A DNA stretch of 64,000 bases, from NCBI GenBank assembly GCA_021234535.1, contig SFZH01000008.1:6828897-6892896 (forward strand), given 5' to 3'. The stretch's first letter is position 1. Every line of letters begins with the position of its first letter. Below, piece by piece: positions 12,401-19,003 of this stretch. The translations under genes were made by a program, and so were the position numbers. This DNA is from Stichopus chloronotus (Eukaryota; Echinodermata; Holothuroidea; Aspidochirotida; Stichopodidae). The notes beneath the pieces are model-generated. The model was not told where the DNA came from. It made no database searches and was given only the letters and a program-made list of their open reading frames with translations.

Positions 12401-15400
12401 CTCTACGTGGCAGTATTTGCATCATTCGTCAACATGTCAATCATCAAAAATTTCTCTTGTTGAGGATGCCACCCCCCGACTCCTGCCGGCGATCACTTTG
12501 CAGTCAACGACCACCTTCATCAGCTGAGTCTCCCCACGAGCCTCATTTTGATATTCTTGCTATCGATTAAGGGAGTTAATTGACAATCAAGTTTCCTAAA
12601 TTTAGAGTGTTATATGTTCATGTTATTTTTTACTCTTTATCGTTTTCACATTGTTTTCTTAATGTCAAAGGTGTGCGACAGAAACGACATGTGTTCGGAG
12701 TATGACGTCACGGCAACGGTCTCGGAAAAGACGTCCTTTTCCGAGTCCGAGATCAGCGATTTCAAAGCCAACAACGTGGATGCCAAAAAGTTCGCCGGGG
12801 ATACGCTGGGGGCCTTGACCAATCGTAACATGCTCCCCGACGCCGAGGATAGTTCATCCAGACGGAAGCGACGTCGCCGAGCGGCCGAGGTCACCAGTGA
12901 CGTAGTCAACGAACAGCTCGAGTTAGTCCAACTGACGATAGAAAACAGCGTCCTGGATTCAAGCAGCGCCTCAGCCTTGATCGATCAAGTGGAAATTATC
13001 AGTACATCAGACATGACCCTACAGGATCAAAGTAAGCCTAGTGTTAAATTTTAACCCAAGATTCAGCGTACAGTAATATGCGTGTATGTGACAAAGGAGT
13101 GGAGGGAAGGGGGGGGGGGGGTGGCCGTAGGTACTCCTTATACCTATATCAATTTTAAAATAAATTAGTTAAAGCAGTTGTAATTAGATCTATGAGATAT
13201 CATTTTAGTCACATAATCATCATTTTAGTCACATAACTTTGACTCGTTTATGTTAAGGCTTTATAAATAAGTCAGAACGTTAATTTGTTATAGCAAAAAT
13301 TGTTATCATTGAAAAGGCTATTGTGATTATCCTTCAAGCAGGCATCAATCTGCATGATTGTTCAGCTCCAAACGATGTTATGTACGACGTCAGTGGCAAT
13401 ATCAATAAATAGTGAATTAAGTATCCCAGGATATAGGTGTATTCTACAGCGCCTATGAGATGTGGGTCTCTAATTAATAGTTTGTTTTAATTTACACTTT
13501 TAGGTACTTTCTTGGGATATCTGGAGGAAATAATCCAAGTATTCCTAGACGAAGGAACGGCTATCAGTACCTCTGCAGCTGACATCCTCTTGGCGAAGTG
13601 CGCCGAAATCTCCTATGCTTTAGATACGCTCTATAATGCAAACATTTTGGAACAGACAAGGCAAGTGTGCGCATGCGCTCGTGATATAAACAGCTTGTCT
13701 TCTTTAGGCTATGATATAGGCAGCTGGACAGACGTGTGGGAACAACTTGTTCGCATTAGGAGTTGAACTCTTATTCCGCCTCTGATTATCAATGGCTCAT
13801 TGACTTTCTAACTAAATTATGATATGTTGAGAGATTGTGAATTAAAACGGAAGTGATATCACACTCTAGATTGGCAGATACGAGATAAAATTTTCACGGC
13901 ACCTTCAATGTTCCATATACTTAAGGACATGTATTTAGCCATTTAGGCATCCAACTTTCTAGTCACCTTATTCTTGAATCAGGAGATTAAAACAACTTTT
14001 TGTTTCTGGTCATTAAGTAAAACAAAAACATGCCTTAACTTGTCTACTGAGTCGCATTGCTTGACAAACTAAATGAGTTATTACAATCGACCTAATTAAA
14101 GGCGGGATGCCTTGGAGCCAGACAAATGGTATGCCAATCTCTGTTAGATGAATTACTGTAGGATTGAGTATATATCAGACCTAGAATATCCCTAATTCTG
14201 TCTCTGTGTGGGTATATTACAAAATTGCCTCAGGATTCCGTTCAAAAGTCCACATTCTAGAAGTATATGAACATCATCAAAGGAGACTTCCATTCATTTT
14301 CACCTTTTCTTTCCTCAGGACCGTACAACGGGCAGTTGCGCAATCCATGTCTTCGGATCTGGCAGTCGGAGCACCCTCTGTTGAGGTAAATAATGCCGAC
14401 AGAGTAACCACCATTCACAAGACAATATTGAGCGGTTCATTTAGTTCAAAATCAGCAGGTGACGTCATTTCTATCGACTTTGGAGCAGATTTGCTCGCAT
14501 TGTAAGTATACAACATTTAATATTTCGATGTTAACCTCAATCAGTTCAACCATCTTTGAATAGTGATAAGGAAACATTGTTGTAAAACATGTAGATGAGG
14601 AAAAAAAAAAACATTTGCGGTGGAATGAATTTGGTCCACGGAAACGTTTGGGGAGGTCTAGAATATTTCTTGAAAATTTGATGTATCTTCTTCAACTTTC
14701 TTTAGATCACACATGGAAAAAAAAGAGAAATGAATAATATTTTTAAGACTGATAAATGATGCACTACATTGTAAACTCTATCTGAGATTTCACATCTTCC
14801 ACATATTTTATGCTAGTTCTAGACTAAGTCATCAGTTTCCAATGTTTGGATCCGAGTCTCCAAGGATTGGAGGTTTCAAAAGAAACATATACATAGCACA
14901 TTCGCTGCAGTTCATCTCTCGTCACAAACACCAAGCCAACAAGATAACTCGTTTTAATTTTTTTTAATTTAAGGTTTGGTGCATCATGGAGTTGCGGTGC
15001 TGACACCTGCTCTGGTGTCAGTCTTACTGTTACACATTACGACACCAGCTACGACTACTTCTCAACCGACACGAGTGACATCAGCACTTATCGAATGACT
15101 GACGTCATCACCATTGAACTGGCCAACCCTATTACAGGTATAAACAATAGACCCCATTGATATATTAGCCTCAAAGTGATACTGATTCTAAGATTCGAAG
15201 CGTAATTAAATTTCAACAACATATTGGATGAATAAAAGACAAAGCAGTAAAAAAGAAAGAAAGAAAAAAAAACAACGTTAGCTTAGGTACATTCTTACAA
15301 GAAGTGTTGAAAAAGAAAAAGGGGGACGGGAAGGTGACGTTAGAAGCGATCGTTTGAATTACACCAAGCCATACAACTTTTTGGCTAATTAAAGTTTTGA

Positions 15401-18400
15401 ATTTTTTTTCCAGCATGTATTACTACTAGATGTCAAATATTATTTACAGTTACGGTGATTGATCGTTTTACGTAATATCGTGTGACATCAGTCTATTCAA
15501 GCTGTTGATAAATCTCTGCAAACGTTACCAGCTGACGGTACTCTTTGCACCTACACCTGTGTACAGAGAATAATATTACTATATAAATATCATGATGGAA
15601 GAGCAGTGTATTAGCACAAGCGCTACCGATGTGCTACGTGCAAAGAGTGACCACATAGTGACGTCAGCAGAGAGTTATCAAGAAGGGACTGACGTCAGAT
15701 GAGGTAATAATAAGACGAGCAATCACCTTTAAATTAAAAAAAAAATGAAAGGGTGACACTTCCAGCAATCAAGTTCTTCATATAAATGTCGACGATATAC
15801 CCATTAGCCAGGTACACAGTAAAAATAACACGATTGAATAAAATCTGGACCCCAGAGTTTTGTTATTTTACTCTTGATAACTACTTTTTGCTCGGTTGTT
15901 TTGAACTGTTAACCTTTCAATTACCTTCTGTCCATCTGCATCGATAAAACTCTGCATAGACAAGAAAGTGAGCATACCTCCATCTTCCCCCTATAACTAA
16001 AGGCTGGCACTCATCACCGTCAACTATTAGTGCAACCTCTTAAGGTAGAGTCAGCTGTACCACATCAGTCTCCTCACTTTGAACACAAATCACGCGGGGT
16101 CTAGCTCAATATGAGAGTGATACCCCTTTCACAGTAGGCCTCTGATCCGAGGATGACATGCTCTTCATATTTTATTTATGCTAACCTGCATAACTCACTG
16201 GGACCAACAAGGTACAACTGCCTGGAAGTTCATTCCTCCCCCCTCCCCATTAAAAAAAGAAAAGAGCTGACTGTAACGCATTCTCAAGCCTTTTATTTCC
16301 CTTTTATTTTTCTTCAGAAGATGGCTTATGACTTTTTATTTCTGACGTTTGCAGGTCAACAATTAAACGTCTCCGGTCTCAGTAGTCCTATCAGTATCGG
16401 TTTCCCGATTACCCAGTCCGTCCAGTCGGTTACTCCTAGTTGTGTGTATTGGGACGAGGATTCAGACGCATGGTCTACGGAAGGACTCGCAGTCACCTCG
16501 GAAACCGCAACAGAAATCACGTGCTCGTCGGACCATCTGACCACGTTCAGCGTGGTAGGGGTACCCATCCCCACCACGGAGGCGACAGCCACCGAAACTG
16601 CTCCACCATGTAAGAATACTTTTTTATCCACCACTGCCATTTGGCCATTTGGCATTTGGCCATTTATTCGACATAAATGAACAAAATCTCCTCAGTGTGG
16701 ACGCACTGAAGTTTGTTTAAAACTACCGTACAAGAGAAGGAATTTAATACCGTGGCAGGTGGGGGCCGAGGACATTATCCATCGGGAATATGAGAGCAAA
16801 ATGGTCAGATTTTTTTTTTCTCTTTTTTAGGTCCAACTCCCATTTGGCCCCGTCTATTGCAGCACAACACTCATTTCATTTGTACTTTCCAACAGAGTAG
16901 AAATAAAGTCTTTCTAATTAATGCAAGCACTGCTAAAAATCAACACTGGGAACAGACCAATGCACAGGAGGGTTCACTTCTGTGAGGAACGTGAGGGAGT
17001 AACCTTTATCTAGAAACCTCGTTAATATCGTAAATTGTCTAGCAGAGCTAGTACACTAAAATTCATAGCGCCACTTCTGACACTGCACTGATGTATTTCT
17101 TTGTTCTTTCTCTTATTTCAGTGGATGACGGTCTAGAGGAACTGATTAATAGCCTTGCAAGTAAGTAATAAACCAAAACACTTTAGACGGAGTGCTAATA
17201 AGCCAGTTCAGAGTTACAAACACGCATGTTCAGAAGGAAAACGTGCAGAGTGGTACAAACGAGACAGTTACTCATTTACTGTTGTAGTTTTCACTCAAAC
17301 CTTCCTCCAACACTAAACTGGCTTATTTTAATGGTCACATAACTTTTAAAGAGAGAAGACGGGGCTATTAAAAAGGAGAAATCATAGAGAAAAGAATACG
17401 AAGGACAAGTTGTGAAAATATGGATGAAGCATTCGAAACTAGCATATCATGAGAATTTGTCGAATTTTCCTGGTGTCTGTCTAGTGGCTGGAAGTGAAAA
17501 ATGTCAGGGCGCTTCCAACGTTCTTCCTTTGTGGCAGACGTGACACCCATACATAAAATATACCATTTTGAGCGATTAAGTGTTACATAATTTGAAAAAT
17601 CTATCGCCAGTCTTTTGTCTTACCAATCATTACATGTGTAGACTCTCATCGGGTCATATGGCGCTAGTCTCCATATCACGTTAGTATGTATTGTGGCGTC
17701 ACGTAACTCGCTGGTTACAGTGTGTGAGAAACAGTACCGGTGATCTCACATGGTCGTGATCTAGGATTGGTAGGATACGGGACGATTTGAAACTAACCGT
17801 AAGTATGTACACCATGGAGTAAAACTGTCAACAGATTTGTATATATGTGTGTGTGTGTGTACGCGTGTGTGATATGTTGACCTCTTAATGAGATTGATTC
17901 AAATAACGCGTTGTGATCTTTCCTGCGACGTGAATATGCTGAATCGAGTTTCATATGAATAAAAATTGATTTATTCGACGTTTTCTTTTTCGATTTTTTT
18001 TTTTTTTGCAGCTATCATTGTTTTGGTTGCAGTTGGTTGTGTTGCTTCTTTGTTCCTCCTTGTGCTTCTGATAATCGTCGTCGTCGCCGTCTGCATGTGT
18101 ATTCAAAGCAAAAACAACCTGCCACGCCCTACACCACAGGCTCAACAGGTTCAGAACCTGCAACAGCAGCCTGCATCCATCCCGATGCATATTGTCCAAC
18201 AGCCGGTGCACACCGTGCATGTCTCTCATGTGGCTCAACCCGGATACTATCCTACTATTGCTCCGGGTTATTCCGCACCGTATGGAGCTCCTATGCCCCC
18301 ACCTCCTCCATACGGATTGCCGGCTAATCCTTATGCCGGCGATACCTCCAGCGCACGACCACCACCGCCGTCTGTGACGTTGGTGGCGCCTTCCGGACAA

Positions 18401-18622
18401 CTGGTCCAACAAAACCTCTTCGAAGGTAAAGCGGGCGGCAAGCAAGACAAAGATGGCGCTTACACCAATTACATGAACGCTGTGACATCAGGATTGCCGG
18501 GAATCAACCTTCAAGACAGTTCTTCCTCAGTTGGCATGCCTGGAGTTGAGCTGCATGAGGTATCACCAAGGAGCGGTGCCTCAGTTTCAGGGAGCAACTT
18601 GTCGTTGACACAACACGAGTAG
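354..18622 (+). CDS. Receptor for egg jelly (REJ)-like protein with GAIN/GPS and one membrane helix, 5'-partial, 20 exons
   Basis: Family knowledge: sea urchin REJ proteins are sperm membrane glycoproteins that bind egg jelly and trigger the acrosome reaction; the REJ module is shared with polycystin-1. Seen: 20 exons joined at the splice sites listed below give one frame of about 1,353 residues with no internal stop. Order: beta-rich region (about 1-205), REJ module (about 230-770), helical region with an RRKRRRR site (about 770-935), GAIN-type region (about 935-1100), GPS motif ending in HLT, a short Thr-rich stalk, one hydrophobic helix (about 1152-1182) and a roughly 170-residue Pro/Gln-rich tail ending in a stop at 18620-18622. 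There is no PLAT domain or 11-helix polycystin block, so it resembles single-pass suREJ1 more than polycystin-1. The upstream exons, probably with lectin or EGF domains, lie outside the window. Family assignment is firm; orthology to a particular REJ is not established. Confidence 0.9.
429..891 (+). other. REJ intron
   Basis: GT-AG intron, AT-rich; nothing further seen. Confidence 0.65.
892..1056 (+). CDS. REJ gene exon
   Basis: Acceptor TTTTAG at 886-891, donor GTAAGA after 1056. The junction codon GAT restores D-V-T-V-T. Phase 1 at both ends. Encodes an Ig/PKD-like beta-strand pattern (FNITITVSG), not assigned to a named family. Confidence 0.75.
1057..1809 (+). other. REJ intron with C tract and possible 9-nt microexon
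   Basis: Contains a 13-base C run at 1432-1444 and GTGGTAAC-type short repeats near 1580-1625. A possible 9-nt microexon at 1285-1293 is discussed in the findings. Confidence 0.6.
1810..2004 (+). CDS. REJ gene exon
   Basis: Acceptor CGACAG ends at 1809; donor GTGAGA follows 2004. Reads DTFVFYGKFISSNEFIVPIN and continues. Phase 1 at both ends, so it joins exon 892-1056 directly as ...EDAS-G-DTFVF. Confidence 0.8.
2005..4388 (+). other. REJ intron, 2.4 kb
   Basis: Longest REJ intron here. Holds the perfect hairpin at 2411-2442; otherwise no coding signal. Confidence 0.65.
2411..2442. repeat. Perfect 14-bp inverted repeat, 4-nt loop
   Basis: TGTCTCAGCTTAAA at 2411-2424, loop TTTA, and its exact reverse complement at 2429-2442. 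Could form a cruciform or a stem in the pre-mRNA. Confidence 0.9.
4389..4565 (+). CDS. REJ gene exon
   Basis: Acceptor CTTACAG ends at 4388; donor GTATGT follows 4565. Reads AAVVVYFDLSVEFRTMTGCD and continues, with two cysteines. Phase 1 at both ends. Confidence 0.8.
4566..5445 (+). other. REJ intron
   Basis: No exon, hairpin or transposon seen. Confidence 0.6.
5446..5718 (+). CDS. REJ gene exon: start of REJ module
   Basis: Acceptor TTACAG, donor GTAAGA. Contains PPEVTALLSGPETIPSCGYV, then DARKSTGSG and LTYSWSV, the typical opening of a REJ module (a conserved Cys strand, the D-(A/G)-x-x-S-x-G turn, then the Y-x-W strand). Confidence 0.88.
5719..6530 (+). other. REJ intron with (AC)n
   Basis: Contains an (AC)n microsatellite at about 5810-5828; otherwise nothing recognised. 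Confidence 0.6.
6531..6741 (+). CDS. REJ gene exon: REJ module
   Basis: Acceptor CACTCAG, donor GTGCGC after 6741. Reads AGTPYTFTVSVTNFLGEADS then LTVTRSAVAAPEVKVIVEG: the Y-x-F-x-V-x-V-x-N-x-L-G strand and P-x-V linker typical of REJ/PKD repeats. Leaves in phase 2; AG plus T makes the junction Ser. Confidence 0.88.
6742..7747 (+). other. REJ intron
   Basis: Poly-A/T tracts (for example 7334-7350) and a GGGGCTGG-type low-complexity patch near 7390-7420. No exon seen. Confidence 0.6.
7748..7899 (+). CDS. REJ gene exon: REJ module
   Basis: Acceptor TTAACAG ends at 7747; donor GTCAGA follows 7899. Reads FGLTAEVTYYSEC, FQWSVNNSD, LYVPANSLPG; the F-x-W strand and L-x-(V/I)-P-x-x-x-L turn are REJ hallmarks. 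Confidence 0.85.
8060..8292 (+). CDS. REJ gene exon: REJ module
   Basis: Acceptor ATGGCAG, donor GTATGA after 8292. Reads GEIIEFTVRVFKSSDESAYV, then VTVQSDLIAVIDGG, LNAGNSIDPDEE and WEYEWQC. 'A-x-S-x-D-P-D' followed by Y-x-W-x-C is the standard second REJ repeat. Leaves in phase 0. Confidence 0.9.
8293..8697 (+). other. REJ intron
   Basis: Nothing recognised beyond splice sites. Confidence 0.6.
8698..8910 (+). CDS. REJ gene exon: REJ module
   Basis: Acceptor TTTGCAG, donor GTATTG after 8910; exactly 71 codons, phase 0 to 0. Contains CWSFNPD, ALSLEADKEYIFSVTVRKNA and NGNPPK, a strand-turn-strand ending in a Pro-rich linker. Confidence 0.88.
8911..10108 (+). other. REJ intron
   Basis: GT/GGT-rich patch around 9265-9330; otherwise nothing recognised. 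Confidence 0.6.
10109..10235 (+). CDS. REJ gene exon: REJ module
   Basis: Acceptor CTCTGCAG, donor GTAAAA after 10235. Reads IILEFSDEDGIVNDDEYVIF then TATVTHASDIEGIEW. Confidence 0.82.
10410..10514 (+). CDS. REJ gene exon: REJ module
   Basis: Acceptor TTTTTAAG ends at 10409; donor GTAATC follows 10514. Reads YGYIDFTDDTSLLFSPLSYS and continues. Phase 1 at both ends. Confidence 0.8.
10515..10974 (+). other. REJ intron
   Basis: A/C-rich start, ATTAATATAAAATAATTATT-like AT tract near 10660. No feature assigned. Confidence 0.55.
10975..11123 (+). CDS. REJ gene exon: REJ module
   Basis: Acceptor CAACCAG, donor GTATAG after 11123. Contains RGTEYAITVTVNTDDGQSST and YLTVRSGPTSCDFTVP. The 'Y-x-L/I-x-V-x-V-x-D' strand followed by a P-x-x-G-x-C turn is typical of REJ. 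Leaves in phase 0. Confidence 0.87.
11124..11848 (+). other. REJ intron
   Basis: AT-rich; an ATG-less open stretch at 11232-11444 shows no family similarity and no convincing splice sites. Confidence 0.55.
11849..12067 (+). CDS. REJ gene exon with uncertain 3' end
   Basis: Acceptor TTTCTCAG ends at 11848. Reads VVFLMENCVTSADAYPLSFQ, then LFVDKGDGSYEAV, ending IYVTFW. The next exon starts in phase 0, which favours the weak donor GTGTCC after 12067. The stronger-looking GTAAAC after 12080 would break the frame. The 3' boundary is therefore inferred. Confidence 0.7.
12068..12670 (+). other. REJ intron
   Basis: Small imperfect hairpin around GGTCACTGG/AGTGACC near 12270-12290; nothing else. Confidence 0.55.
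12671..13031 (+). CDS. REJ gene exon with polybasic site
   Basis: Acceptor GTCAAAG ends at 12670; donor GTAAGC follows 13031. Opens VCDRNDMCSEYDVTATV (last REJ strand), then a helical, acidic region. RRKRRRR at 12860-12880 followed by AAE matches a furin-type R-x-(K/R)-R site. This exon links the REJ module to the helical part of the GAIN region. Confidence 0.9.
13032..13503 (+). other. REJ intron
   Basis: 13-base G tract at 13109-13121 and a short duplicated CATTTTAGTCACATAA motif near 13202-13238. Confidence 0.6.
13504..13660 (+). CDS. REJ gene exon, GC donor
   Basis: Acceptor CTTTTAG ends at 13503. Reads TFLGYLEEIIQVFLDEGTAI, then amphipathic helices consistent with GAIN subdomain A. The donor is AAG followed by GCAAGT, a good match to the minor GC-AG class; the next exon completes AGG (Arg) and keeps the frame. 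Confidence 0.82.
13661..14318 (+). other. REJ GC-AG intron
   Basis: Starts GCAAGT, ends CTCAG. No internal feature seen. Confidence 0.65.
14319..14501 (+). CDS. REJ gene exon: GAIN region
   Basis: Acceptor TTCCTCAG, donor GTAAGT after 14501. Reads TVQRAVAQSMSSDLAVGAPS, then VISIDFGADLLAL. Phase 2 at both ends. Confidence 0.82.
14502..14973 (+). other. REJ intron
   Basis: Nothing recognised beyond splice sites. Confidence 0.6.
14974..15137 (+). CDS. REJ gene exon: GAIN region
   Basis: Acceptor AATTTAAG ends at 14973; donor GTATAA follows 15137. Reads FGASWSCGADTCSGVSLTVT, then MTDVITIELANPITG, the GAIN-B strands preceding the GPS, with a local Cys pair. Confidence 0.83.
15138..16354 (+). 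other. REJ intron containing a fold-back element
   Basis: Holds the inverted-repeat element at 15482-15698. The remainder is AT-rich without coding signal. Confidence 0.6.
15482..15698. mobile_element. MITE-like fold-back element in REJ intron
   Basis: The left arm (about 15482-15551) and the reverse complement of the right arm (about 15640-15698) align with gaps over about 65-70 bases. Shared blocks are TGACrTCAGTC, TTGATAAnTCTCTGC and ACTCTTTGCAC. GTAATA lies near both edges (15472-15477 and 15704-15709), a possible target duplication. No transposase is present. Confidence 0.6.
16355..16609 (+). CDS. REJ gene exon: GPS autoproteolysis motif
   Basis: Acceptor TTTGCAG, donor GTAAGA after 16609. 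GPS: Cys at 16441-16443 followed by VYW, W-S-T-E-G at 16471-16485, Cys at 16522-16524, then H-L-T at 16534-16542 where GPS proteins self-cleave between Leu and Thr. Two of the usual four cysteines are missing: GC is G-L, and CxC is C-S-S. A Thr/Pro-rich stalk follows. Confidence 0.9.
16610..17121 (+). other. REJ intron
   Basis: GCATTTGGCCATTT is duplicated near its start (about 16636-16665). Otherwise nothing. Confidence 0.55.
17122..17160 (+). CDS. REJ gene exon: 39-nt juxtamembrane exon
   Basis: Acceptor ATTTCAG ends at 17121; donor GTAAGT follows 17160. Encodes LDDGLEELINSLA, just before the membrane helix. Phase 1 at both ends, so skipping it would keep the frame and shorten the stalk. 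Confidence 0.75.
17161..18011 (+). other. REJ intron with (TG)n
   Basis: (TG)n microsatellite at about 17844-17870; poly-T acceptor tract. No exon seen. Confidence 0.6.
18012..18622 (+). CDS. REJ gene last exon: membrane helix and Pro-rich tail
   Basis: Acceptor TTTTTGCAG ends at 18011. Starts IIVLVAVGCVASLFLLVLLI and continues hydrophobic to CMCIQSK: a single membrane helix followed by a basic stop-transfer residue. The cytosolic tail is rich in Q, P, Y and G, with PPPPPYG (a PPxY WW-domain ligand and poly-Pro stretch) and an acidic/Ser C-terminus ending LTQHE. Stop codon at 18620-18622. Confidence 0.92.
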
Positions 18623-19003
18623 TTACTGCGTAAATGGACCCCCTTGCATTGACGTCACGTAACAACCTTACATAATTCATACAAATTAATTATCTTACAA
18701 AACATCAAACAAGGGCGCCTTCCCTAGCCTAAACAACATTATATATCTGGTTATGCTAGACACGTATATATCGAATGGCAGAGAAGGAATGCTGACTTCG
18801 ACTTGGGGGCTACACCGTATCACTGTAACGTCACATGCAAATGGGTCTATATATATAGATAGTGCTACATGCAGAATAGCATATTAAAATAAACGTTGTA
18901 TCATTGAGTAGAACGAATTTGTGTAAATCGCATTTTTCTTCATAGTGTGATCAGTATGATAAATTAGATCCAAGTTATTGCTTCGAAACAGTCAATGAAT
19001 AAA
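18623..19003 (+). other. Probable 3' UTR of REJ gene
   Basis: Non-coding, AT-rich. AATAAA at 18888-18893 and another at 18998-19003 are candidate polyadenylation signals; which one is used cannot be told from sequence. Confidence 0.55.

Noticed and set aside
12646..12909. 87-residue minus-strand open frame
   Set aside because: Shadow of the polybasic REJ exon.
17951..18445. 164-residue open frame on the minus strand
   Set aside because: Lies opposite the last REJ exon; composition reflects the complementary codons of the tail. No start context or family similarity.
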